From JBGSKY01 sp041740995 (GTDB lineage Bacteria > Planctomycetota > Planctomycetia > Pirellulales > Pirellulaceae), in NCBI GenBank assembly GCA_041740995.1, contig JBGSKY010000321.1:1-64000 (forward strand): a stretch of DNA of 64,000 bases, written 5' to 3'. A program made the position numbers and the translations under genes. The notes under the pieces were generated by a model. That model was given only the letters and a program-made list of their open reading frames with translations. It searched no databases and was not told the DNA's origin. Positions within the stretch are counted from its first letter, which is position 1. Each line of letters begins with the position of its first letter. Positions 9,207 through 17,540 of this stretch are shown here, in pieces.

Positions 9207-9254
9207 AAAAGGGGTCTGACCCTTTGGAGGAACCGAGAGGGTCAGACCCCTTTT
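9207..9254. repeat. 17-bp perfect inverted repeat (REP-like or hairpin)
   Basis: The left arm AAAAGGGGTCTGACCCT (9207-9223) is an exact reverse complement of AGGGTCAGACCCCTTTT (9238-9254), with a 14-nt loop. The core GGGGTCTGACCC is itself nearly palindromic. The structure could act as a bidirectional terminator, since the right arm ends in a T run and the left begins with an A run. I recall GGGTCTGACCC-type palindromes as dispersed intergenic repeats in several bacterial genomes. Only one copy is seen in this window. Confidence 0.75.
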
Positions 9255-9550
9255 CGGACAGGCTCAAAATACAACCCGTCGATTACCCGAGCGGAGAGCG
9301 AGTCTAATGGGCGACCAATTGCTCAGTATCCTGCCTCAGCTTGATTTTCCAGTAAGCCAGTACACTTAATCGCACATGTCAGCTTGCCGAGACAGCTCCC
9401 AATCTCCGATGGTCGAGGTTTCGCATGATCGAATGTCAAGCTCTGCAGGACTGCGTAGGCGTCGAAGACTGTAACGGCGCGGCAGCAACTGTCAAGAGCG
9501 AAGCGGGCGTGATTGAGACAAGCCTTGAGACCATCACGCCTCAACTGTTG

Positions 9551-10492
9551 TCATGGGTGATCATGACCATCGTGCAAATGCTCGTGAGAATTTTTGCCAG
9601 CTTCGCCGACTTGATGAGAATGCCCGGGCAAATTCTCAATTGCAACTGCCAGCAACACGCCAGCGATTAGTGCCACCGTTAACTTGACACGATCATGATC
9701 GTGAAAGGCAACTTCGGGCAGTAAGTCGGCCAGCGCGATACATAAAAAGAAGCCTGCCGCCACAGCTAGGCCCCAACCTAACACTTCGGTTCCGCCATCA
9801 AAACGATCGACACCAAAGTAAAAGACAACTGCCCCAATAGGACATGCAAGTGAGAAAAGTATATTCGCAAGCGTTTGGCCGCTGATCGACAATCCAGATT
9901 TTTGCATTACCGAAGTAATTGCAAATGCATCAAGTGGTTTATGCAATGCGACAGCTAAAAAAGTCCCCAGGCCGGCCAGACCTAGCCAAACGTTGTGATT
10001 TTTCTCCGCAGCAACGCTGGCCGCAAGCGCTATCCCGTCGACAATTGTGTGCAGCCCCAACCCAAAAATTAACCCGGCCCAGCCAATCGAAGATCCGCCG
10101 TGCGAATGAGAGTGACTGTGGTTGCAATGCGGGCCATGTTGGTGCTCCAAATCAGACGATCCCCCATCGCCGGGTCGAACGGCCGGCACGCTTGGAAGAT
10201 CGGCGACCATCGGTGAACTGTGATCATGTGTATGAAACATTCGCATCAGCAAAAACATGCTGACCAGCCCGACGAGCATCGCGACACAGGTCTGCGAGAC
10301 CGAACCGATGACGCCAATCGCATGAGGCAGTAGATGCAAGATCGCTATCCCTAGCATCAGGCCACCAACGAAGCTCATTAGCAGTTGCGTTCGCAGATGC
10401 GTCATGCGAACCAATGATGGCAACCATCCGCCAGCCATCGAAGCGACAACAACCAAGAGGCAATAAAGAAAAAGCAAGACTTCGTTGGACAT
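9551..10492 (-). CDS. ZIP-family metal transporter with His-rich loop and tail
   Basis: About 313 residues from the ATG at 10492; a TTG at 10507 is possible but weaker. Eight transmembrane helices are recognisable, with ZIP hallmarks in helices 4 and 5: GLGLHTIVDGIALAASV and ALHKPLDAFAI, carrying the His and Asp/Glu metal-site residues. The loop between helices 3 and 4 is His-rich (LEHQHGPHCNHSHSHSHGGS) and the C-terminus ends in another His cluster (EHLHDGHDHP). ZIP proteins move zinc or other divalent cations into the cytoplasm. The gene is divergent from an ArsR/SmtB-type repressor with palindromes between them, suggesting metal-dependent control. Confidence 0.92.
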   Translation of the reverse strand: MSNEVLLFLYCLLVVVASMAGGWLPSLVRMTHLRTQLLMSFVGGLMLGIAILHLLPHAIGVIGSVSQTCVAMLVGLVSMFLLMRMFHTHDHSSPMVADLPSVPAVRPGDGGSSDLEHQHGPHCNHSHSHSHGGSSIGWAGLIFGLGLHTIVDGIALAASVAAEKNHNVWLGLAGLGTFLAVALHKPLDAFAITSVMQKSGLSISGQTLANILFSLACPIGAVVFYFGVDRFDGGTEVLGWGLAVAAGFFLCIALADLLPEVAFHDHDRVKLTVALIAGVLLAVAIENLPGHSHQVGEAGKNSHEHLHDGHDHP

Positions 10493-10568
10493 GACAAATA
10501 ATGGCAAAATTACGGCCTGAGCAATGCTTCAATCCGACGGAATTTAAAGGTCGCTTATCATACGCTCT

Positions 10569-10583
10569 TGCAATCGGATTGCA
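10569..10583. promoter_or_regulatory. Candidate operator palindrome TGCAATCgGATTGCA
   Basis: A perfect 7+1+7 inverted repeat lies in the 180-bp divergent region between the ZIP transporter and the ArsR-type regulator. Dyads of this kind at this position are typical operator sites for SmtB/ArsR or Fur-family metal sensors. A related dyad, TTGCA-N6-TGCAA, lies 57 bp away. Which regulator binds is not known. Confidence 0.45.
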
Positions 10584-10639
10584 TACGCCGCCGTTTCGTA
10601 AAACTCGCCAGCTTTTTGTTCATGTTCACAAATTCACGA

Positions 10640-10655
10640 TTGCAAGACTATGCAA
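10640..10655. promoter_or_regulatory. Candidate second operator, TTGCA-N6-TGCAA
   Basis: The inverted repeat TTGCAAGACTATGCAA lies 22 bp upstream of the ArsR-type start codon and shares the TTGCA half-site with the palindrome at 10569. Its position just before the regulator gene fits autoregulation. The spacing differs from the first site, so the pair may be one operator and a chance similarity. Confidence 0.35.
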
Positions 10656-10677
10656 ATGAAGTAACATTTTATTGCCT

Positions 10678-11043
10678 ATGAAGCCCACAACCAGCAAAAT
10701 CGAGTGTGACGAACTAGCGAGCTGCTCTCCGGAAGAACACCACGCTCGAACATCTTCGTTAAATGACGAAGCGTGTGAGCGAGCGGCAGCAATATTTCGG
10801 GCGCTTGGCGATCCCCAGCGGCTACGCATTCTGATGCTTTTGGAATCGACGGAATTGTGCGTCTCTGAGTTGCAACGTGCACTCGGCGATCCGATGCCTG
10901 CGATTTCGCAGCGGTTGCGTTTATTGCGTAGCGAGAGAGTTTTGCGTTCACGCCGCGATGGTAAACATATTTATTATTCGCTCGCCGATGATCACATTGC
11001 TCGCTTGATCACCAATGGGTTGTTACATGCTTTAGAGCACTAA
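10678..11043 (+). CDS. ArsR/SmtB-family metal-sensing repressor
   Basis: 121 residues from the ATG at 10678. The winged-helix domain includes FRALGDPQRLRILMLLESTE, LCVSELQRALGDPMPAISQR (recognition helix) and the wing SRRDGKHIYYSL. The C-terminal helix reads DDHIARLITNGLLHALEH: Asp, His, His and Glu are spaced exactly as in the alpha-5 zinc site of SmtB (D-x-H-x10-H-x2-E). This predicts a zinc-responsive repressor that leaves DNA when zinc binds. It lies between the divergent ZIP gene and a His-rich protein and probably controls both. A TTG at 10672 is a less likely start. Confidence 0.92.
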   Translation: MKPTTSKIECDELASCSPEEHHARTSSLNDEACERAAAIFRALGDPQRLRILMLLESTELCVSELQRALGDPMPAISQRLRLLRSERVLRSRRDGKHIYYSLADDHIARLITNGLLHALEH

Positions 11044-11098
11044 GATGCACCGTACAAATTCGCGTGCCAATTTACTCTTGCCAACGGAAGACTTTGAA

Positions 11099-11446
11099 AT
11101 GAGCCAAACACATAACAATCACGATCATCAGCATGGGCCACAATGCGAACACACCGGCATTGAACATGCGGGGCATGTTGACTACGTCCATGACGGTCAC
11201 TTACATCACGTCGCTCAAGACGGAAAGATTGAAGAACATGTTTTAGAAGTCAGTGCGATCAACCCAGTCGCCTGTACGCCAGACCACAATTGTTCAGGTC
11301 ACGCTGCGGACCATGTACACGGTCCAGGATGCGGCCATGAAGCGATTCCACATGGCGATCACGTCGACTATTTGGTGGATGGACATCTGCATCACCCACA
11401 TGATGGGCACTGCGACAACCATGGCCCCGTAACCGTTGTTTCCTAA
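11099..11446 (+). CDS. Histidine-rich putative metal-binding protein
   Basis: 115 residues from the ATG at 11099; an upstream in-frame ATG at 11045 would give 133. About a quarter of residues are His. Two imperfect repeats can be seen: HAGHVDYVHDGHLHH and HGDHVDYLVDGHLHH, followed by PHDGHCDNHG; HGPQCEH and HGPGCGH precede them. The repeated HVDY.xDGHLHH block resembles a short domain of unknown function found near Fur-family and zinc genes. There is no signal peptide, so cytoplasmic zinc buffering or delivery is the inference. It sits between the SmtB-like and Fur-family regulators on the same strand. Confidence 0.82.
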   Translation: MSQTHNNHDHQHGPQCEHTGIEHAGHVDYVHDGHLHHVAQDGKIEEHVLEVSAINPVACTPDHNCSGHAADHVHGPGCGHEAIPHGDHVDYLVDGHLHHPHDGHCDNHGPVTVVS

Positions 11447-11519
11447 TGAGACTTGCCAACGAGTTAGCTGTCGTATTTTTTCCGCATTTTAGAAAACTCC
11501 TTCAGTCGAGGTTTTATCT

Positions 11520-11954
11520 GTGAGTAGTGCCGAAGAGGATTTAGCGCAAGCACAGGTCGATATACGATCGACCGGGCTACGGGCGACTCCCGCGCGAACC
11601 GCTTCATTGGTAATGCTTCGAAACTCTGATTCGCCTTTAACGCATGCCGATGTTGCTTTGCGATTGGCCAAATCAGGTATCGACAAAGCGACTGCCTTCC
11701 GAAACCTAAACGACATGACCGACGCGGGGCTACTTCGTCGTAGCGAGCTGGGAGATCATGTTTGGCGATTCGAAGCGATCGACCCAAACGCCAAAAACCG
11801 CAGTGGTCATCCCCACTTTTTATGCGTCGATTGCGGCGCAGTGCAATGCTTGACTGCGGTTGAATTGACCGCCAGCAGCCGCCGCGAAAGTGAACGTTTT
11901 GGACAAGTCACTGAAATATTACTTCGCGGACATTGCAACACTTGCTGCAGTTAG
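11520..11954 (+). CDS. Fur-family transcriptional regulator (Zur-like)
   Basis: 144 residues, GTG start at 11520; no ATG is available at the expected N-terminus. The winged-helix region contains RATPARTASLVML and KATAFRNLNDMTDAGLL, matching the Fur DNA-binding domain. The dimerisation region has HPHFLCVDCGAVQCL, where HPHFxCxxC provides metal ligands, and a C-terminal GHCNTC completes the structural Cys4 zinc site. With the ZIP transporter, the SmtB-type sensor and the His-rich protein, a zinc-responsive Zur role is most likely. Fur-type iron or Per-type peroxide sensing cannot be excluded from sequence alone. Confidence 0.88.
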   Translation: MSSAEEDLAQAQVDIRSTGLRATPARTASLVMLRNSDSPLTHADVALRLAKSGIDKATAFRNLNDMTDAGLLRRSELGDHVWRFEAIDPNAKNRSGHPHFLCVDCGAVQCLTAVELTASSRRESERFGQVTEILLRGHCNTCCS

Positions 11955-12066
11955 TGCTTCACCCACATTTAAAGTACTGGCAACTCGTAGCCGAAGTCGC
12001 CAGATTTCGGGGCCTTTTGGTTGAGCAATCCGATCTTTGGCGAGATTGGCTACCCTAAGATTGTTG

Positions 12067-13497
12067 CTAGAGACTTTTGAGGAAACCGGCTTCAGGCATC
12101 TTTTTGTAGTGTTCGTCTAGCGGATAGCAACCGCTGACCAAGCCCTTTCGCGGCGCTGTTGTACAGTCACTAAATGTTCGACAGACCTGCTTGCGCTGAA
12201 AGGCATTTTGATTGAGCGAATCTTGCGGGAGGGTAGGGTAGGAGAGCACCATTCGGCCCAATCCTACGGCATCGATCATCCCTTGACGGACAACTTCGGA
12301 CGCTACTTGGGGCAAAAAATCTTGTAAATACGTGTAACCCGAACCGATCATTGGCAACCCTGGAACAGCACGTTTGCATTCAGCGGCGGCGTTGATCTGA
12401 CGCGCAACTCCCACCAAAGGATCTTCGGGTGGAAGATATCCGTCGCTGGGCGGAAATATCGCTGGGCGTTGAATGTGAGGATTGTAGTAAGGCGATCCAC
12501 AAGTCAAATTGATGGCCGAAACGCCAATGTCCTGCAAGCTCTTTAGAAATGCGATTGGCTCGGACAAATCGATCTCCAGCGGATTGTTTGGATCATTGCC
12601 GAAACCAAACGTGTAGGGCAACAAATCGTCGAAATTCATCGGCTGCCCGACTTCCGGCCCAACTTCATAAGGCGGCCTGTCGAAGAGACTCAGCCGAACG
12701 CCAATGTGCAGTTCCGGTGTTTCGCGTTGGATGTTTGAAATGATTGTACGTATCAATCGTGTTCGCCCTTCCAAGTCGCCGCCGTAAATTCCGGGCCTCG
12801 ATCTTGCCGAAAGAAATTCGTGTAGCAGGTAGCCATGACACGCCTTGACGTCGACAAAATTGAAACCTGCTTCGAAGGCGGATTTGGCAGCTTGGACATA
12901 GTCGCCAATCAATTCTTCGAGTTGCATATCAGTCCAAACCATCGATTGGTTGTCCGGGACCAAACCAAATTTTCGGTCGAGCAATGGATGGCGATAAGCA
13001 ATTCTCGGCTCCCAATTTTTTGAATTCGGTCGCGAGAAACGACCGCTATGAGTTAGTTGCAAACCGACTACCAAATCATCGGCACTCATCCCAGCAACAA
13101 TGTGTGCGTCGACCAGCGTTTGTCGCAACAGGGTTAGCGATGACACGTGCTCTTTAGTCGCCATCGTTTGACGTGGATTCGCTCGACCATCGGCTCGAAC
13201 GGCCGCCGCTTCGCCACCCCAAATCAGTTTTGCTCCGCTTTGACCAAATCGTTGCCACCGCCGTAGAGCCAACTCGGAAGCGGTACCATCGGGATTGGCA
13301 TCCCAGCCTTCCATCGGATGAATACACCATCGATTTCCAACTCGTAACTTCCCCATGCTCCATGGATCAGCCATCGGATCAGTGGATTGCGCTGAATCTT
13401 GGGATGCCTGAATTGGAATCGAGATTCCGAGCTCCTGACATCGTTCGCGAAATCGATCGATAGTCTTGAGCTGTGCAATCTTGGGGTAGTGAATCAT
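12067..13497 (-). CDS. NADH:flavin oxidoreductase, Old Yellow Enzyme family
   Basis: 476 residues from the ATG at 13497. This is a FMN-binding TIM barrel: WCIHPMEGWDANPDG near the N-terminus, LTHSGRFSRPN, FVDVKACHGYLLHEFLSARS with the HGYL signature, and GSGYTYLQDF plus GLGRMVLSYP near the C-terminus for phosphate binding. The length and absence of a C-terminal Fe-S/FAD module distinguish it from 2,4-dienoyl-CoA reductase. An ene reductase is expected but the substrate is unknown. It starts 47 bp downstream of the Gfo/Idh oxidoreductase gene on the same strand, so the two may act in one pathway. Confidence 0.87.
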   Translation of the reverse strand: MIHYPKIAQLKTIDRFRERCQELGISIPIQASQDSAQSTDPMADPWSMGKLRVGNRWCIHPMEGWDANPDGTASELALRRWQRFGQSGAKLIWGGEAAAVRADGRANPRQTMATKEHVSSLTLLRQTLVDAHIVAGMSADDLVVGLQLTHSGRFSRPNSKNWEPRIAYRHPLLDRKFGLVPDNQSMVWTDMQLEELIGDYVQAAKSAFEAGFNFVDVKACHGYLLHEFLSARSRPGIYGGDLEGRTRLIRTIISNIQRETPELHIGVRLSLFDRPPYEVGPEVGQPMNFDDLLPYTFGFGNDPNNPLEIDLSEPIAFLKSLQDIGVSAINLTCGSPYYNPHIQRPAIFPPSDGYLPPEDPLVGVARQINAAAECKRAVPGLPMIGSGYTYLQDFLPQVASEVVRQGMIDAVGLGRMVLSYPTLPQDSLNQNAFQRKQVCRTFSDCTTAPRKGLVSGCYPLDEHYKKMPEAGFLKSL

Positions 13498-13543
13498 TCG
13501 GCTAATCAAGAAGGGTTTGGATGTGACGTGTCGTTTATTTGTC

Positions 13544-14905
13544 CTAGGACTCTAATGATGGATGCTGATAAGGTTCGCGATAGACGCGACGCATCATCGT
13601 ATTGGCTTCGTCATCGTCTTTGATCTTGCCAGTTTTTTCATCCCAAGCCAGCGAACGTCCGAGGGCCATCGACATGTTAGCCAGGATGCAACTGGCCGTC
13701 GATATATGACCTTGCTCAATGTCTGCGACTGGTTTGGATCGATCAGCGATCGACTTTAAAAAGTCTAGCATGTGCCCTCGAATTGCTGGGGCAACGTGTT
13801 TCTCCAGATCTTTCTCGGTTTGATCCTCCGGATACTGTTCCAGCTCGTACACACAATCGCGGTGAATCGCTTCGCCCCCATTTCGTGGTGTGAAATCATA
13901 GCTGTTGACGCTCATCTTTAGCGTTCCTTTTTCGCCGTAGAGCGTCGCGCCCCAAGGATATTTCGCATCTGGCGCGTCGCCCCAACTACGATGTTGCCAA
14001 ACGACATCCAGCTCAGGAAAACCAAAGGTGGCTGACTGGGTATCAGAAATGTTTGCGATCGAATCTTTGTCGACAAAAATACCGCCATAGCTATTAACCG
14101 TCGTCGGCCAACCTAAATCTAACATCCAACGGACGGTGTCGAGCATGTGAATGCACATGTCGCCAACGATGCCGTTACCGTACTCCATAAACGCTCGCCA
14201 AGATCTCGGGTGCATCGTTTTGTTATAAGGACGCAGCGGCGCTGGGCCAGTCCACGTGTCAAAATCGAAATAATCAGGCGGTGGGCTGTTGGGAGGATTA
14301 CCTTTCGCCCGCATGTGGTAATAACAATACACTTCAGCCATCGCGATCTTGCCCAGTTTGCCTTGATCGACAATCTCGTTTTTCGCTTCGATCAAATGCG
14401 GTGTGCTGCGACGCTGTGTCCCAACTTGCACCACGCGATTGTATTTTCGCGCCGCGGCCAACATGGCTTGCCCTTCGGCTATGTCGACTGAAATCGGTTT
14501 TTGAACGTATACATCAACGCCGCTTTTAACCGCTTCGATCATCGTCAACGCGTGCCAATGATCTGGTGTTGCGATGAGAACTATGTCCAAATCTTTTTCG
14601 GCCAGCATTTTTTTGTAGTCGGAATACAAGCGTGGTTTTTTGTGCGACATCTGTCGTTCGCTGACCAAGTCGGCCGCACCGGCAAGCATTTGCGAATCGA
14701 CGTCACAGAGCGAGACAACGTCCACTGGCGCGACTTGAATCAAACGCAACAAGTCCGCTTTGCCATACCAGCCTGTACCAATCAATCCGACTCGTTTGTT
14801 TGGCTGATCGACCAAGGCGGCGATCGTTTCTCTATATTGAGAAGCGATAGCTGCGGCCGCGCCAGTTGCCGCGACCGTGTTTCGAATAAAATCTCTGCGA
14901 TCCAT
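13544..14905 (-). CDS. Gfo/Idh/MocA-family oxidoreductase with Tat signal
   Basis: 453 residues. The N-terminus MDRRDFIRNTVAATGAAAA is a twin-arginine export signal. A Rossmann fold follows: RVGLIGTGWYGKADLL, then VVSLCDVD, and the active-site region VQKPISVDIAEG, with Gln in the position often held by Glu in the EKP motif. The C-terminal half has the alpha/beta substrate-binding domain (GNGIVGDMCIHMLDTVRWML). Planctomycetes encode many such exported NAD(P)-dependent sugar or inositol dehydrogenases (family knowledge). Substrate not assignable. It precedes the OYE-family gene and is probably cotranscribed with it. Confidence 0.92.
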   Translation of the reverse strand: MDRRDFIRNTVAATGAAAAIASQYRETIAALVDQPNKRVGLIGTGWYGKADLLRLIQVAPVDVVSLCDVDSQMLAGAADLVSERQMSHKKPRLYSDYKKMLAEKDLDIVLIATPDHWHALTMIEAVKSGVDVYVQKPISVDIAEGQAMLAAARKYNRVVQVGTQRRSTPHLIEAKNEIVDQGKLGKIAMAEVYCYYHMRAKGNPPNSPPPDYFDFDTWTGPAPLRPYNKTMHPRSWRAFMEYGNGIVGDMCIHMLDTVRWMLDLGWPTTVNSYGGIFVDKDSIANISDTQSATFGFPELDVVWQHRSWGDAPDAKYPWGATLYGEKGTLKMSVNSYDFTPRNGGEAIHRDCVYELEQYPEDQTEKDLEKHVAPAIRGHMLDFLKSIADRSKPVADIEQGHISTASCILANMSMALGRSLAWDEKTGKIKDDDEANTMMRRVYREPYQHPSLES

Positions 14906-15302
14906 TTTTAGATACTCACTTTAATGACAAAGGCGTGTTCAATTTTGATAAGCGAATCTTCGCGTGCTGGCTCGATTGGCTCAAGCATTTTTAATGCAGC
15001 ATAAGCGCGAAAGCCGTCGTGCGGCTCCCAAAGATTAATGGGCCGACCGTCGTGGAAAATCGCCCATTTTGACCAATCTAGCTAGATTGTAACACGATTG
15101 ACGCGTCGTTCTTTCGCTGGCGAGCACTCACCGGTAAGTTTTTTGAGCACATTTCGAACTTTTGCCTTGGGAATTCACTTCATATCGTAGGATTTCCGCA
15201 AACCAAGCTTGAAGGTAAACGTCTTAGAAATGTAAGCTTGTTTGATCGATTCAATTTCAAGTTGCCCGGCGATTGGGCAACAGAGCTTAGAGGAAAACTT
15301 CA
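14906..15302. other. Intergenic region upstream of glmS
   Basis: About 397 bp between the divergent Gfo/Idh and glmS genes. No ORF with support, no tRNA and no recognisable glmS ribozyme were seen. An AGAGGA ribosome-binding sequence lies just upstream of the glmS ATG. Promoters for both genes are expected here but none could be fixed confidently. Confidence 0.4.
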
Positions 15303-17213
15303 ATGTGCGGTATCGTTGGCTATGTCGGATCGAAAGATGCAGTGCCTTTCCTGATCGATGGCTTACGCCGACTGGAGTATCGTGGGTATGACAGCGCGGG
15401 AATTGCCACCAATCAAAACGCTAAAGGTATCAAGATCGCTCGTTCTGTTGGCCGAATAGATCGGCTGTCGGAATTGGTTATCTCGCAAAAGCAAACCGGC
15501 CAAATCGGCATCGGTCATACGCGTTGGGCTACTCATGGACCAGCGACCAATGAGAACGCTCATCCCCATTCGGGTGGTCGCGGGGCGGTCGCCATCGTTC
15601 ACAACGGCGTGATTGAAAACTATGAGACACTTAAGCAGATGCTGGTCGCCAAGGGTTATGTTTTTCAATCGGCCACTGATAGCGAAGTCATCGCGCATTT
15701 GATTGCCGATGCGCTGCGTAGTTCGGACAACTTGAGCGGCGACGAAGCGGTTCAGAACGAACTTGCAACCGACAAATCGAAATCACAGGAAGGCCCAAAC
15801 GCGAAATATGTCGAAGCGGTTCGAAGTGTCCTGCCATTGCTTCGCGGAACGTACGGATTGGTCGTTATGTTCCGCGACAAACCCGACTTGCTTGTTGCCT
15901 CGCGCTGCGGTTCGCCACTTGTTCTAGGAGTTGGGCGTGGCGAGCAATTCATCGCTAGCGACACATCGCCTTTGGTTGGTCATACTGACCGGATCATTTA
16001 TTTGGCCGATCATCAGATTGCTGTAATCACGGCCGAATCGATCCAAGTCTTGCACCGAGATCAGGGGCGTGTTCGCCCAGAAGTACGAATGCTCGAAAGC
16101 CAGGACATGAATGTCACCACCGATGGCTTTCCGCATTTCATGCTTAAAGAGATTTACGAACAGCCGACTTCGATTCGAAACGCGACCCGAGGTCGATTAG
16201 ATCGCGAGAATGCGACTGCTAAGTTCGGCGGCCTGAACTTGACACCGATCCAATTGCGATCGGTCGATCGAATTATCCTGACCGCCTGTGGAACAAGCTG
16301 GCATGCGGCCTTGGTCGGCGAGTATTTAATTGAAGCTTTCGCACGGTTGCCGGTCGAAGTGGAATATGCCAGCGAGTTGCGTTATCGCAATCCGCCGATC
16401 GATCGTGACACGTTGATATTCGGTATCACCCAGAGCGGCGAGACGGCAGACACGCTGGCCGCATTAAGAGAAATGAAACGCAAAGGGCATCACACGCTCG
16501 CCATTTGCAATGTTATTGGAAGCAGCATTGCTCAAGAGGCCGATGGCGGCATCTATTTGCACGCCGGGCCGGAAATTGGTGTCGCGTCGACCAAGGCGTT
16601 TAGCAGTCAGTTGACTGTCCTGGCGATGCTCGCGCTTTATTTTGGTCGCATTCGACATATGAGCTTTGAAGCCGGACTAAGAGTCATTGATCAGCTTGAA
16701 AACTTACCGAACCTTGTCGAAGCGGCTTTAACATGCGATTCTCATGTCCAGACAGTCGCAGAAAAATACAAGGACGCTTCGACGTTTCTATATCTTGGTC
16801 GAAACTACAACTTCCCAACCGCGCTGGAGGGCGCGTTGAAGTTGAAAGAAATCAGCTACATCCATGCCGAAGGATACCCGTCGGCTGAGATGAAGCACGG
16901 CCCAATTGCTTTGGTTGATGAATCAACGCCATGCGTCTTTATCGTCTCGCAAAGCATGGTCTATGACAAAGTCATGAGCAACTTGCAGGAAGTGAAGGCT
17001 CGCGGTGGACCGGTTATCGCAATCGTCGATAAAGTCGACGACCAACTAGCCAGCTTGGCCGACGATATCATCGAAGTCCCTAGTTGCGAAGATTTTTTGC
17101 AACCGATTGTCACCAGCATACCGCTGCAATTGCTGGCTTATCATATCGCAGTGCTCCGCGGTTGCGACGTCGACAAACCGCGAAATCTAGCCAAAAGCGT
17201 GACTGTCGAATAA
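15303..17213 (+). CDS. glmS: Glutamine--fructose-6-phosphate aminotransferase (isomerizing)
   Basis: 636 residues. It makes glucosamine-6-phosphate from fructose-6-phosphate and glutamine, the first step to UDP-GlcNAc. The N-terminal Ntn amidotransferase domain starts MCGIVGYVGSKDAVPFLIDG, with Cys2 as nucleophile, then LRRLEYRGYDSAG and HTRWATHGPATNENAHPH. Two SIS domains follow (LTACGTSWHAALVGEYLIEA; GITQSGETADTLAALREMKR), and the C-terminus is the conserved KPRNLAKSVTVE. Compared with the 609-residue E. coli enzyme there is a polar insertion near residues 140-165 in the glutaminase domain. AGAGGA precedes the ATG. Cytoplasmic and presumably essential. Confidence 0.98.
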   Translation: MCGIVGYVGSKDAVPFLIDGLRRLEYRGYDSAGIATNQNAKGIKIARSVGRIDRLSELVISQKQTGQIGIGHTRWATHGPATNENAHPHSGGRGAVAIVHNGVIENYETLKQMLVAKGYVFQSATDSEVIAHLIADALRSSDNLSGDEAVQNELATDKSKSQEGPNAKYVEAVRSVLPLLRGTYGLVVMFRDKPDLLVASRCGSPLVLGVGRGEQFIASDTSPLVGHTDRIIYLADHQIAVITAESIQVLHRDQGRVRPEVRMLESQDMNVTTDGFPHFMLKEIYEQPTSIRNATRGRLDRENATAKFGGLNLTPIQLRSVDRIILTACGTSWHAALVGEYLIEAFARLPVEVEYASELRYRNPPIDRDTLIFGITQSGETADTLAALREMKRKGHHTLAICNVIGSSIAQEADGGIYLHAGPEIGVASTKAFSSQLTVLAMLALYFGRIRHMSFEAGLRVIDQLENLPNLVEAALTCDSHVQTVAEKYKDASTFLYLGRNYNFPTALEGALKLKEISYIHAEGYPSAEMKHGPIALVDESTPCVFIVSQSMVYDKVMSNLQEVKARGGPVIAIVDKVDDQLASLADDIIEVPSCEDFLQPIVTSIPLQLLAYHIAVLRGCDVDKPRNLAKSVTVE

Positions 17214-17308
17214 CATACAGCCTGTCTTGGATGAATTGACACCGCGCACCCAAGCCAATCGATAGTTCAATCGAAGTGGTTTGCAGCGACACCTCATGGA
17301 TTTTTCGT

Positions 17309-17536
17309 ATGGCGTCCGATCAAAGTCTCTCAAAGCTTGGACTCTCCTACAGCGCGCGTAAAGCGTTGACGGTCCACATTGGCGAATCGGCGGGACAAGA
17401 AATTGCCGATTTGCTCATGCGAATGGCCAGCCAAATCGAAGAACTGCAACGCAGTAAGGTCAGTATCACGCCGGTCATTCCTCAATCGCGGCAAGAGCGA
17501 TCACCACTAGCCGCGATCGATAACGAAGTTTTTTAA
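17309..17536 (+). CDS. Small conserved-looking protein of unknown function
   Basis: 75 residues from the ATG at 17309; a frame start at 17276 would add eleven residues. The sequence contains LGLSYSARKALTVHIGESAG followed by a helical segment (EIADLLMRMASQIEELQRSK) that may form a short coiled coil. I recall similar short proteins in other planctomycetes but cannot name a family. The next gene starts 4 bp after the stop, so they are probably cotranscribed. Function unknown. Confidence 0.65.
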   Translation: MASDQSLSKLGLSYSARKALTVHIGESAGQEIADLLMRMASQIEELQRSKVSITPVIPQSRQERSPLAAIDNEVF

Positions 17537-17540
17537 CGCA

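Noticed and set aside
10672..11043. TTG at 10672 as start of the ArsR-type regulator
   Set aside because: The ATG at 10678 lies two codons later and gives the normal N-terminus.
14906..15302. glmS ribozyme in the leader of glmS
   Set aside because: No recognisable ribozyme core sequence; such ribozymes are mainly known from Gram-positive bacteria.
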